Positions 11,287 to 23,040 of a stretch of DNA of 64,000 nucleotides are shown one piece after another. Made by a program: the position numbers and the translations under genes. The first letter of the stretch is position 1. Every line of letters begins with the position of its first letter. Source of the DNA: Myxocyprinus asiaticus (lineage: Eukaryota > Chordata > Actinopteri > Cypriniformes > Catostomidae); the NCBI RefSeq assembly GCF_019703515.2, contig NC_059351.1, positions 15,131,501 to 15,195,500 on the forward strand. Reading direction: 5' to 3'. The notes beneath the pieces were generated by a model, which was given only the letters and a program-made list of their open reading frames with translations, was not told the DNA's origin and searched no databases.

Positions 11287-13819
11287 TGTCATGGGGTAGG
11301 GGCAGAGGTAGGACCCAAACGCAGAGTCAAAAACAATGCAGTTTATTAATATAAAAAACAAAGGCCAACATAAAAACTCCCAGGAGGGGAAGACAAACAA
11401 AAACTACCCCGTAGGAGAAACAGGGGAATCCAGACTGGGGCAGAGGAAAACAGGACCGACCGGACCAGGAACCAGGTAGGGATCAGGATCGACAGGAACA
11501 TTATAAAAGACATACAGGACAGATTAGAGAACAAGACGAACATGCACTGGACAGTCTGGGGGCCTGGGAGGCAGCCTCAGGGCAGAGGTGGGTTCAGGCA
11601 GCCTGGGAGGCGGCAGAAGGGCAGATGGGACAGAGCATGGGGCGTCAGCCGCTGGAAAGGAACCAGAGCTCAGGGCAGCGGCGGCCACTGGACAGGAGTT
11701 AGGAGAGAGCTCAGGGGCAGAGCCGGGACAGGCTCAGGCACTGGGTGTGACAGGGGAACAGTTTTAGTGGCTGTGAGCATAGGCAGTAACTGTGGAACAG
11801 CCTTTATGGCTGTGAATAGGCAGTGATTGTGGAACAGCCTTGGTGGCTGTGAGTACAGGAAGGAACAGGGGAACGACCTCCGTGGTCATGGACACTGTCA
11901 GTAAGGGGGAACAGCCTTCATGGTTGTGAGTACAGGAAGGGACAAGGGAATGACCTCCATGGTCGTGGACACTGGCAGTGATGAGGGAGCGGCCTCCATG
12001 GCCGGGAGCACTGGCAGCGACTGGGGAGCAGCCTCCGTGGCCGGGAGCACTGGCAGCGACTGGGGAGCGCCTCCGTGGCCGGGAGCGCTAGCAGCGACTG
12101 GGGAGCGGGAGCCCTTCTTCTACTCTTCTGGATGGCCGGGAGCACTGCTGTGGGAGCAGCCGTCAAGACCAGGGACGCTGGCATTGGGCCGGACGAGGCT
12201 TCAGACACTGGCTCTGGGACAGATGAGGCTTCAGGCGCTGGCTCTGGGACGGACGAGGCTTCAGGCGCTGGCTCTGGGACGGACGAGGCCTCAGGAACAG
12301 GCTCGTTAACCGTGGCAGGCGTGGGCGTCTGAGGGGCAGGTGCCCTTTTCCTCCTTTTCTGGGCAAAGAGAGGTACTGTTGCAAATACAACCTCCACCTC
12401 CTGGCGGTCCATAGCAGCAGGCTCAGGCGAGGCGGATGCCTCTAAGGGAACAGGAGCAGACAGAAAGAGACCCCCTGAGACCATTCTGCCTACAAAAGGA
12501 TGACCAAAGACAGCCCTGATGCCTTCTGTTAACAGTGCCACACTCCTAAGGCAAGGAGAGTCGAGGTTCAGTGATTTGACCCAACATCTTGCCCGCCCGG
12601 TCAGAAAAAGGGAGATGAAAGTGACCCTTTGATATTTGGCCATGAACAGAAAAGATGGCTCCTTAAAAAGCTGGTCGAACCGGGCCAAAAACACTTTGCA
12701 GGTGTCTGGATCCCCATTAAAAAAATCTGGGGCTGTTGGACCCTGAGCCCAGTCTGCACAAAGAGGTGAAATGGAGGTTGAGGAGTGGCATAATTCCATC
12801 TTTGTGAGAGGGGTGCCCTCGTGCTGTAGCCCGTAATGTTGCTTAATAGTGCAGTGCGCTGCGTGACCGGTTGAAGGAAAAAAGAAAAAAAAAAACTCTG
12901 CTGGGTCCAGTATGACCAGTTCGTAATGTCACAGGGTGGGGGCAGAGGTAGGACCCAAACGCAGAGTCAAAAACAAAGTAGTTTATTAATATAAAAAACA
13001 AAGGCAAGGCCAACATAAAAACTCCCACGAGGGGGAAACCAACAAAACTACCCCGCAGGGGAAATGGGAATCCAGACTGGGGCAGAGGAAAACAGGACCG
13101 ACCGGACCAGGAACAAGGTTGGGGATCAGGATCGACAGGAACACTATAAAAGACATACAGGTCAGACTAGAGAACAAGACAAACTGGCACTGGACAGCAC
13201 ACATGAGGAGACTAAAATAGGGAGAGTAATCAAGCGGGTTAATAAAGGGCAGGTGCTTCTAATGAAACAATGAGCAAACAAGGAGGCGGGGTATGACGTC
13301 AGACAGAGAAACACACGACGATACAGAAACAAAAACAAACACCACACGATGCACACAACAGGCGACAAATCGAGACAGGACACTTGTGTGAGAGTTCGGC
13401 CACACACGCACATGATACCGAAGACTGAAGTGACCGAACCTCAGCACAACATGAAAACCTCTCACGACCTGGGCGCGCAGCACAAAGCGCGTGCCCACGG
13501 CCACGAGAGACAGTCATAAAGACAGACAAGTTATTGACGTGAGTGCATGCAGCCAGATGACACAAGCGCAATGCACCCACATCAATAACAGACAGACAAG
13601 GAGCATGGTTGTCCGGGCCCCAACACAGACCGGAACCAAACTAGACAGGAAGTCAGGACCTAGACACCACACTCCAGACATGAAACACAACAGGCAGAAG
13701 AGCACGCAGCAGGGAATAAAACAGAGACCGTGCGCTCACACAAAGACAGACATGGGCGGATAATGCCACGGTCCCGTCAGACCAAAACCCAGACTGACAA
13801 AGTGACATGAACCGTGACA
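11287..13819 (-). mobile_element. Internally deleted Ty3/gypsy-type LTR element
   Basis: The outer ends are tgtcatggggtagg (11287) and ccgtgaca (13819), and both are flanked by atatg (11282-11286 and 13820-13824), a perfect 5-bp target duplication. The right LTR spans about 12927-13819 (893 bp, tgtcac...gtgaca). The left LTR keeps only about 270 bp (11287-11560) nearly identical to the start of the right one, including acccaaacgcagagtcaaa and gtttattaatataaaaaac. Between them lies a minus-strand gag followed by Pro-rich repeats; no pol is present. The copy therefore lost most of the left LTR and pol by internal deletion after insertion. Confidence 0.85.
11918..12799 (-). pseudogene. Ty3/gypsy-type gag, degenerate
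   Basis: A 293-codon frame starts MELCHSSTSISPLCADW and contains PDFFNGDPDTCKVFLARFDQ, then FMAKYQRVTFISLFLTGRA, RCWVKSLN and IRAVFGHPF. This is the retrotransposon gag pattern (F-x-G-x2-x-x-C-x-x-F-L, hydrophobic helix, LTGRAxxW, FxxVFGHP). After about residue 110 the homology fades into Pro/Ser/Glu decapeptide repeats and then a shifted Arg/Ser/Pro-rich reading of the same DNA. No CCHC knuckle is visible. In the intact element gag would build the particle shell. Confidence 0.75.
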
Positions 13820-14852
13820 ATATGTTTGTAAATGTTGTAAATAATGATGCCATCTATTTTGTGAAGTGCACCAGTCCGTCCTGCAGCAACGCACCCCCAC
13901 AACATGATGCAGCCACCCCCATGCTTCATGGTTGGGATGGTGTTCTTCTGCATGCAAGCCTCACCCTTTTCCTCCAAACATAACGATGGTCATTATGGCC
14001 AAACAGTTTTGTTTCATCAGACCAGAGGACATTTCTCCAAAATGTAAGATCTTTGTCCCCATGTGCACTTGCAAACTGTAGTCTGGCTTTTTTTGGTTTT
14101 GGAGCAGTGGCTTCTTCCTTGCTGAGCAGCCTTTCAGGTTGTGTCGATAAAGGACTCGTTTTACTGTGGATATAGATACTTGTCTATCTGTTTCCTCTAG
14201 TATCGTCACAAGGTCCTTTGCTGTTGTTCAGGGATTGATTTGCACTTTTCGCACCAAATTACATTCATCTCTAGGAGACAGAATATGTCTCCTTCCTGAG
14301 CGGTATGATGGCTGCTTGGTCCCATGGTGTTTATACTTGCGTACTATTGTTGGTACAGATGAACGTGGTACCTTCAGGCATTTGGAAATTGCTCCCAAGG
14401 ATGAACCAGACTTGTGGAGGTCCACAATTTTTTTTTCTGAGGTCTGGGCTGATTTCTTTTGATTTTCCCATGATGCACTGAATTTGAACGTAGGCCTTAA
14501 AATGCACCCACATGTATACCTCCAATTGACACCAATTAGCGTATCAGAAGCTAATAGGCTAATTACCTAAAGGCTTGACATCATTTTCTGGAATTTTCCA
14601 AGCTGCTTAAAGGCACAGTTAACTTAGTTTATGTAAACTTCTGACCCCACTGGAATTGTGATATAGTCTATTAAAAGTGAAACAATCTGTCTGTAAACAA
14701 TTGTTGGAAAAATGATTCGTGTCATGCACAAAGTAGATGTCCTAAATGACTTGCCAAAACTATAGTTTGCTAATATGAAATCTGTGGAGTGGCTAAAAAA
14801 TGAATTTTAATGACTTCAGTCTAAGTGTATGTAAACCTCTGACTTAAACAGT
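13820..14852 (-). pseudogene. Sleeping Beauty-type Tc1 remnant
   Basis: Minus-strand frames give SPDLRKKxxxPPQVW, GSSLGAISKCLKVPRSSVPT, YRSGRRHILSPRDE, ILEETDRQVSISTVKRVLYR and [18 protein letters not shown], the DNA-binding half of the transposase, with frameshifts between them. The right terminus (14620-14852) shows tttatgtaaacttctgaccc and tgtatgtaaacctctgactt, the double terminal repeat typical of this family. The left half ends abruptly at the duplicated atatg of the gypsy element at 13820, suggesting that insertion or a later deletion removed it. A fuller relative is at 50653-52671. Confidence 0.85.
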
Positions 14853-15783
14853 ATTTAATATTAAGATTTTTTTTTTGAAAAGACATAACTTTATATAGGC
14901 TACTGTATACTGTTATATTTTCTATCCTGAAAATTCACCCACGTGGCAAAAAATTGTTTTATCGCATATTTTTGCTTATTCTAGGTGAGGCAAGTCCCTT
15001 ATTTTGATCTTATTTTGGTGCCTTGTTTTTCTTGAGGGATCTGGAAACACTACAACTGGTGTATAACCCACCCATAACTGCCATTTTACTACCATTTTAA
15101 AAAGAACGCAATTAACTGTTCTTTTATTTCATTCTAACTGATTACCATTTAAAAACGAGGCTGCGGAATGCCGGAACGGGAAAAATACTGTTTCTTCTCA
15201 GAATGAAGCAAAATGAAAAACATTTTGTTTTTAGTCACTGACACTTACATTGTTATTTATACTTTGATTTTAGTTATTTGGAATAATGGAATTTAAATTT
15301 GTCTTGGTCTCCACACTCCAAAAAATTATCTCTTTGGTTAAACTTGATTCAGTCATAGACAGTGGTTCCACATGTTTGAAATGAGTTTTTTTAATTTAAA
15401 ATTACTACGTAATCTCAACTCAAATACTTTGTGAAAAGAGGACCTAACTGAATTGCGTAAACCCAACAAAATTAAAATTTTTAAAGTAGCTCAAATCTTG
15501 TTTCTTAAATGGTAGCCTTAAAGAGAACAGTTAATATCATGCACACTTCATTCCTGTCCTCATCTAAGATCAAGCTCCAGTCTTCACCATGATGGTAACC
15601 CCCAACAAAACAAAAACTCTTCTAAATCTCGACATACCAAAACATACAACACTAACAAGTATTGCTCTTTATATTCATCTTACACAAAGATACATTAAAT
15701 AACACTTAACATTTACTCTCCCTGTCAAGTCCCATTCAAAGCATGCTTGGAACTAGAAATCCCCTGCCAGTATCAGTTAATCA
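14853..15783. other. Intergenic, nothing recognised
   Basis: AT-rich DNA with no convincing exon, RNA gene or ordered repeat on either strand. Confidence 0.5.
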
Positions 15784-16099
15784 GTAACACTTTACAATAA
15801 GGTTCCATTCATTAACATTAGTTAACAATATTAGTTAACATGAACTAACAATGAAATATACTTATTAAGCATTTATAAATCTTAGTTAATGTTAATTTCA
15901 ACATATACTAATACATTTTTAAAATCGAACGTTGTATTTGTTAACATTAGTTGATGCACCATGAACTAACAATGAACAATTGAATTTTTATTAACAAAGA
16001 TTAATAAATGCTGTAAGAAATGTATTGTTAATTGTTAGTTCACAGTACCTAATACATTAACTAATGTTAACAAATTAAACCTTATTGTAAAGTGTTACC
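15784..16099. repeat. Palindromic AT-rich MITE, complete copy
   Basis: The ends are gtaacactttacaataaggt and aaccttattgtaaagtgtta, exact inverted counterparts over about 20 bp. The inside is largely self-complementary (gttaacattagttaaca against gttaactaatgttaac words). Length is about 316 bp. It is a non-autonomous DNA element, with related pieces at 672-951 and, very decayed, at 26020-26130 in the actb intron. Confidence 0.8.
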
Positions 16100-16239
16100 A
16101 GTTAATCAAACAGAAAATAAGGATTGGATGTTTTTTTCTCTCTCAATAAAACAGCTCATTTAAATTAAATTCACTTGGTTATATGCATGTTTTGAGTCAT
16201 TTGAACAAGGGAAGATTCAGTAAACCTAATAATAATAAT

Positions 16240-16309
<70 letters not shown>

Positions 16310-16919
16310 ATTATTATTATTTTATTTTTTTATTTATTATTTTAGTTTACACAACATTTTTATTTAAAGTGCAGGGTGCTCCACATGCACAATCTCACTC
16401 TCCTATAAACAATTAGATAAAGTCAAGTGCAATAAATTGTAGAACCAAAAAAAATCATCATATTGCAATAAAAATATGTAACAGTACTATATTAATATAT
16501 AAACATATTAAACATTGACAGAAGGATTTATAACATTGGGAATAAAAAGCTTAGAAAATTAATGGTTACAAATGTCCATACATTTCCTCTGCTGAGTTGA
16601 AAATATGGAAGTCTAAGGAAATGATGAAGGAAGCAGGAACTTGCATAGGTTATTTTTGGGGCAAGTAGCAGCTTTCCTCTCCTCCACGTAAGGACAGGAT
16701 ATTGATTGAGTCCTTTGTGCTCTGTTGACTGTTAGATAGAAATTAAATCTCTTCACTCATTCTCTCCTTCTCTCTTCTCCACATACAGACACACTCATGC
16801 TTCAAGGGGCATTCAAGAGGTACACTTATTGATTGCATTACATTTACTGATTGAACAATTGTTTCGAATTTTACAACATGTCATGTCGTCCGCCAGACGC
16901 GTCCGGTGTGCGACCCCCT
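16100..16919. other. Intergenic with TA microsatellite
   Basis: The only structure seen is an AAT/TA/TTA compound microsatellite at about 16229-16320. No gene is recognised. Confidence 0.6.
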
Positions 16920-16920
16920 T

Positions 16921-17552
16921 AAAGGCCGAAGCATACTTCACTCAAGTATGCAAACGCAGACGCGAGCGCTTGGCCAGCGCCTGGTCCTGTTGTGCATAGA
17001 TTAAGTGTGCTCTTGCATTGTTCTGGCAGTTACAAACCTCAGACCACAAGAGGACAATAGATTTTTTTAGACGTGACCACGAAACAAGAAAATGCTGACT
17101 TCGGAGGCTGTATATGGAGGTTCGGTGACCAGTTCCTTACGAGTTCCTTTCATTCAAAACAGCTGTCAGTTAAGCCATTAACTGATTAGGCAGCAAGTCA
17201 GCTACCTACATTTTCGGATGCAGCCCGGATGTGGTAGATGAGTCGATAGTTGAGGAGTGGGGAGAGACACGGAGAAAAAACAAGATCGTTTGAATGGACT
17301 GGGGACAAAAAGTTGTATATATTTTTCGAAAAGTTTCGACTCAAATTGCTGCCCGAGTGCCATGACAGTTGTTGATTGAAAGAAGAAAATCCGCTTTAGC
17401 TCCCCTTGCGGCAATGCTGAGAATGCAGCGCGTACTTGCGTTGTGTTATGAATTGAGCGCTGACACTTTTCACAACGACGCGTGAAATCGAGCTTGCGTA
17501 GCAAGGCGCGTCTGCGTTCACGTTCTTGTGTTGAGTATGTCTGGCCTGCATT
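16921..17552. repeat. GC-rich element with inverted ends
   Basis: The left end holds aggccgaagcatacttcact and aaacgcagacgcg; the right end holds gcgcgtctgcgttcacgttc and gagtatgtctggcct, which pair with it as inverted repeats of about 45 bp with some mismatches. The inside is rich in CG dinucleotides and has no domain I recognise. It looks like a non-autonomous DNA transposon of about 0.63 kb. Confidence 0.6.
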
Positions 17553-17609
17553 ACAACCTCGGGTGTGCATTATTTTTTACAATAATTCAACGGTCCGTCA
17601 TCAATTATT

Positions 17610-17648
<39 letters not shown>

Positions 17649-17653
<5 letters not shown>

Positions 17654-19216
17654 GTGCGTATCAATAAATTAGAATGTTGTGGAAAAGTTCATTTATTTCA
17701 GTAATTCAACTCAAATTGTGAAACTTGTGTATTAAATCAATTCAGTGCACACAGACTGAAGTAGTTTAAGTCTTTGGTTCTTTTAATTGTGATGATTTTG
17801 GCTCACATTTAACAAAAACCCACCAATTCACTATCTCAAAAAATTAGAATATGGTGACATGCCAATCAGCTAATCAACTCAAAACACCTGCAAAGGTTTC
17901 CTGAGCCTTCAAAATGGTCTCTCAGTTTGGTTCACTAGGCTACACAATCATGGGGAAGACTGCTGATCTGACAGTTGTCCAGAAGACAATCATTGACACC
18001 CTTCACAAGGAGGATAAGCCACAAACATTCATTGCCAAAGAAGCTGGCTGTTCACAGAGTGCTGTATCCAAGCATGTTAACAGAAAGTTGAGTGGAAGGA
18101 AAAAGTGTGGAAGAAAAAGATGCACAACCAACCGAGAGAACCGCAGCCTTATGATTGTCAAGCAAAATCGATTCAAGAATTTGGGTGAACTTCACAAGGA
18201 ATGGACTGAGGCTGGGGTCAAGGCATCAAGAGCCACCACACACAGACGTGTCAAGGAATTTGGCTACAGTTGTCGTATTCCTCTTGTTAAGCCACTCCTG
18301 AACCACAGACAACGTCAGAGGCATCTTGCCTGGGATAAGGAGAAGAAGAACTGGACTGTTGCCCAGTGGTCCAAAGTCCTCTTTTCAGATGAGAGCAAGT
18401 TTTCATTTGGAAACCAAGGTCCTAGAGTCTGGAGGAAGGGTGGAGAAGCTCATAGCCCAAGTTGCAGTGTTAAGTTTCCACAGTCTGTGATGATTTGGGG
18501 TGCAATGTCATCTGCTGGTGTTGGTCCATTGTGTTTTTTGAAAACCACAGTCACTGCACCCGTTTACCAAGAAATTTTGGAGCACTTCATGCTTCCTTCT
18601 GCTGACCAGCTTTTTAAAGATGCTGCTTTTATTTTCCAGCAGGTTTTGGCACCTGCCCACACTGCCAAAAGCACCAAAAGTTGGTTAAATGACCATGGTG
18701 TTGGTGTGCTTGACTGGCCAGCAAACTCACCAGACCTGAACCCCATAGAGAATCTATGGGGTATTGTCAAGAGGAAAATGAGAAACAAGAGACCAAAAAA
18801 TGCTGATGAGCTGAAGGCCACTGTCAAAGAAACCTGGGCTTCCATACCACCTCAGCAGTGCCATAAACTGATCACCTCCATGCCACGCCGAATTGAGGCA
18901 GTAATTAAAGCAAAAGGAGCCCCTACCAAGTGTTGAGTACATATACAGTAAATGAACATACTTTCCAGAAGGCCAACAATTCACTAAAAATGTTTTTTTT
19001 ATTGGTCTTATGATGTATTCTAATTTTTTGAGATAGTGAATTGGTGGGTTTTTGTTAAATGTGAGCAAAAATCATCACAATTAAAAGAACCAAAGACTTA
19101 AACTACTTCAGTCTGTGTGCATTGAATTTATTTAATACACGAGTTTCACAATTTGTGTTGAATTACTGAAATAAATGAACTTTTCCATGACATTCTAATT
19201 TATTGAGATGCACCTG
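17649..19216 (+). mobile_element. Near-complete Tc1-like element
   Basis: A 1568-bp element with long inverted terminal repeats of about 200 bp: the left starts caggtgcgtatcaataaatt, the right ends aatttattgagatgcacctg. TA flanks both ends (17647-17648 and 19217-19218) within a TA microsatellite, as expected for Tc1/mariner insertion. It holds one transposase frame. Arm identity is high with few mismatches, so insertion is fairly recent compared with the other Tc1 copies here. Confidence 0.93.
17914..18936 (+). CDS. Tc1-like transposase, full frame, catalytic Asp lost
   Basis: An uninterrupted 340-codon frame for a cut-and-paste transposase, near the usual family length. The N-terminal part (about residues 14-125) holds the two helix-turn-helix DNA-binding units (VVQKTIIDTLHKEDKPQTFI, AGCSQSAVSKHV). 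The catalytic domain shows Asp159 (LFSDESKF), WRKGGEAH, SVMIWGAMS and Glu279 ([11 protein letters not shown]). The middle catalytic residue, expected as Asp in QQDxAPxHTA, is Val244 (codon GTT, 18643-18645), 34 residues before the Glu. A DD34E enzyme without this Asp should not bind the metal pair, so the protein is probably inactive although otherwise intact. The natural start may be Met13 (17950, MGKTADLT), which matches relatives better than the upstream ATG. Confidence 0.9.
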   Translation: MVSQFGSLGYTIMGKTADLTVVQKTIIDTLHKEDKPQTFIAKEAGCSQSAVSKHVNRKLSGRKKCGRKRCTTNRENRSLMIVKQNRFKNLGELHKEWTEAGVKASRATTHRRVKEFGYSCRIPLVKPLLNHRQRQRHLAWDKEKKNWTVAQWSKVLFSDESKFSFGNQGPRVWRKGGEAHSPSCSVKFPQSVMIWGAMSSAGVGPLCFLKTTVTAPVYQEILEHFMLPSADQLFKDAAFIFQQVLAPAHTAKSTKSWLNDHGVGVLDWPANSPDLNPIENLWGIVKRKMRNKRPKNADELKATVKETWASIPPQQCHKLITSMPRRIEAVIKAKGAPTKC

Positions 19217-19252
19217 TATATATATATATATATATATACTGTATATATATAT

Positions 19253-22200
19253 CAGTATACAATTTATACATCTATATTTTTTTCCAACATAAATTTGTTT
19301 CTCTTATTTCTTTGGTCTTATTGTTCAAGCGACTTTATGTAGACTGGCTCTACACTTCTAGACCACATTTTCAGGTACCAAAAATTCATTTTTTCCTGAA
19401 AATTCCTCCAGACATGTTAATCATAATGATCAAGTCTATTCTAAAATATTTAAAAGATAACAAACTTATAGCAAATTTATAATTGGTAGTGTAAACAAAT
19501 ATTTGAGCAGGAGTATCTTGCAAATCCATAATAATCAACATGACAGTGAACTCAAACTCAACTTAAAATGCATTCATTGTGCATTTTTCTTGTGGAAAGA
19601 GTGATCTTCCTTAGTGACATAGTGTCATCTCATAATGACCAAACGCTTATGTTGCAAGAGCAATTTTTTTATTTTTTTTATTTTTTTATTAATTGTAAAA
19701 ATAAAAAATAAAAATAAAAATAAATAAAGAAATAACACAATAAAGAGTTTGAAGACTATTAAGAGTCGGTGAAGCAAATTTCCATATAAGATGCTCAATC
19801 TTTTGCTACTTGTGAGCATGTTTTGTAAACATCAGCTATACATGACACATGATGCAACAGATACTAAATGTTGCATCTCTCTCTTTGTCCAAATACCTCA
19901 TAGAAATTAGATGAAAATGAGAAATAAAGCAACATCTGAACTGCTCCATCCTGTCTAGTCTGTTAGGGGACTTGTGTTCATGATAAGACAGATATGCTAA
20001 GAAATTGAGGCATCTTTAGAATGATTAAAACTGAACCCATCTGTGTGTCATGAAATTATTACATATTCATGCATTAAATCTTGAATGATATATGATTTTG
20101 TCATTCACAGACTCAACAGCTCTCTCTGCTGATGATACTAAAGTTCAAACTCCTCTATTGCAATTTCTCCCTCTCGATGTCAATATAAAAATCATTGTAT
20201 ATCATATAAAATTACAGATTTTTTTATTTATTCTCGTATCTTTAATAAACGAAATCCTCTCTAACCTCTGCTGTTTTTGTTTTGTACAAATGACAGCACA
20301 CAAAACATGATTAGTAAATTAACGTGTTCCGTGTCCTGATCCTATTGTTCTTCACACTATATCTTGTATAATTTTCAGCATGGGTAAGTGCTAAAACAGA
20401 GGATCTCATTTACAGATGACATGCATGTGTGCAGGAGTGTGAAATGCAAAATTTAAACTGCTCTGTTTTTCAAACTGTGCGTGAGTTTGTGCGTGTTCTG
20501 GCACATGCGCATTCTTGAAATGACATCTTGTCAGGACCACCCTCTTTAACTTATCTAGTATATCAGAGTACTCACCTGGTAAATAATGTGTTTATTGTGT
20601 TGCATTTTGTGGCTGAATCTGCTTGCTTAATGTGCATTCCCTGTGTTTTTGTTACACTGTCCAGTAGTCGCCTAATTAGATAACATAAGGGTTGCTTCTA
20701 CCCTGTAGCTCAAACAAATGCTGCCCTAGAGAGCAATCATTGAACTCTGAAAAGCTCTAATCAGGCTTGAGTGGGACTGACCAACTGACATGCAAAAACA
20801 ATACCTGGGAAACGTTTGAGGTTACATTATGGCTTCCATGTACCTTGCTCACAAATCAGTCATTCTGAATTCCCCTCCGTCACCCCCAGCTGTTTTGGTT
20901 TTATTTTCATATTAGGAGTTTACCTGTTCTTATTGCTTAGGGTGAGCAACATCCAACAGTCCATCCTATCAGGTCTTTGCATGTGAGTGTGTGTATTACC
21001 TGTAAATATTTCCATATAGGATACTTCAGGTCTGATGGGTGGAGACAGTATATAAGTAAGCCAACAAGACAGTTGTAATTTTATGGTTTACTCTTGCACT
21101 GTTATGTTGTATACACAGTAAGGGGCAAATTTGTTTTACAAAATGAAAGAAAGAAAAAAAAAATAATAGACTCCCAATCACTCTTTCTAATTTCCGCTTT
21201 AAGGGGTCACATGACAGTCTTGGTGTTCCAAAGTACAACACTATGTGACTCACCCAGAGAATTCCTTATAAGGAGATTGGATAAATATCTCTTAAAGGGG
21301 CACAGTCACAGAACAAAGTGTCTCTGTAAACAAAACAAAATGCAAAGTTTATCTCATTTCCTTTCTGCTGGGTAGTGTGACACATTTGGACACTATATAT
21401 GGCAATACAGCATAATAAACAGTTCACTCATTGTGGATGTTGGTGAGCTCCATCTGAATATGCATGTCTCTGTCAAAACAACTCAATGTGAGGCATGAAT
21501 TAAAAATCACACTTAAAACTTTAACCAAATTTACCTCTCAATGAGTTTATATGTTATGCTTATTTCAAGAGTAACCCGAATTAATCTCCGCTTCCTATAT
21601 TTTCATTCTGCTACAGAGTAGACTAACCTCGACTTCCTCTCTGATTTGTCACATTGTGCTGTGCCTGTTAGACTTCTCCTCTTGTCTCTTTTCCTCTTCC
21701 TCTTTCTGTTTGAAACATCCTTATAAGGGCTTGAGCAATCTGCTAATGAAAGAAACTAAATGGAATCCAAAACTGATAAAACACCACCATAAACACACAC
21801 ATATGTAATTCTTATTACCCTTACCAATGGAAGTAATGAACCCCCACACCCTATCTATCTCCTCCCACAAGATACGGCTGATATACGCCCTGCAGGACTG
21901 AGAATTAATGTCATAACCATTTCCTTCTTTAGGAATGAATAGTGGAGAATATTTGATAAATTATGTGGGAATGGGCTGTAACTATGATTTATTCAACTCA
22001 GTGACTGCTTATCTATTCTTAATGACTCATTGAGTTACAGGTATGAAATTAAGCTGCTCATTCGCTGAAATACACAGTTGAGTCATCTCACTGTGGGAGA
22101 CGTATATAGATAGTCAAAAGTCAATATTACTATTGCTGCACACGTTTGTCAGTATGGATGTGTTTTGGTTAGGGGTGGGCGTTGTATTGGATGTCATTGC

Positions 22201-22452
22201 AGTTACATGGATCATTCCAAACTCGTTGATGACAGCTGCTTTCACCACTAGATAAATCACAGAGCAGTGTGCTTTGACAAATCACTGCGCTGTGGTGGCA
22301 TACTGTTGCTGGATGGATGTAACCACATATTCAGAATTGGGGGACCAAATGCAATAGTTTAAGAATCAACCGTTGAAAAGGGGACAGCTGTATCAATATG
22401 ACCAGTTTCTGAATAACAAATGTAAAATTCAAAGTTTGGTCATCTTTTTAGT
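19253..22452. other. Intergenic, nothing recognised
   Basis: More than 3 kb of AT-rich DNA. I see no exon with homology, no RNA gene and no ordered repeat beyond an A/T-run patch at 19660-19735. Frames of 60-95 codons are present but carry no motif. Confidence 0.5.
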
Positions 22453-23040
22453 TTAAAGGAATAGTTCACCTAAAAATGAAAATTCTCTCATTATTTTACT
22501 CACCCTCATGCCATCCCAGATGTGTATGACTTTCTTCTGCTGAACACATGCAAAGATTTTCAGAAGAATATCTCAGCTCTGTAGGTCAATAGAATGCAAG
22601 TCAATGGTGGCCAGAACTTTGAAGCTACATAGAGCATGTAAGGGCAGCATAAAATTAATTCATATGACTCCAGAGGTAAATCCATGTCTTCAAAAGAAAA
22701 TGATAGGTGTGGGTGAGAAACAGATATTTAAATGGATAGTTCACCCAAAAATGAAAATTCTCTTATCATTTACTCACCCTCATGACTTACATAATTATCT
22801 GCTTCTCACACACACTTTTCATATTGCTTCTGAAGACAGGGATTTAACCACTGGAGTTGTATGGATTAATTTTATGCTGCCTTTATATGCCTTTTGGAGC
22901 TTCAAAGTTCTGGCAGCCATTCACTTGCATTGTATGGACCTACAGAGCTGAGATATTCTTCTAAAAATCTTCATTTGTGTTCTGCAGAAGAAAGAAAATC
23001 ACACATCTGGGATGGCATGAGGGTATGGGAGGACATGTAG
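22453..23040. repeat. TTAA foldback element, copy 2 (rearranged)
   Basis: It starts ttaaaggaatagttcaccta at TTAA 22453. A second left end, gatagttcacccaaaaatga, appears at about 22736, so the copy is two overlapping or nested elements. The right side carries gacctacagagctgagatat and catctgggatggcatgaggg in inverse orientation but lacks the terminal gggtgaac. Same family as 965-1598. Confidence 0.75.

Noticed and set aside
13259..13853. Several frames of 60-93 codons rich in Cys, Val and Phe
   Set aside because: They lie wholly in the LTR of the gypsy element and show no domain.
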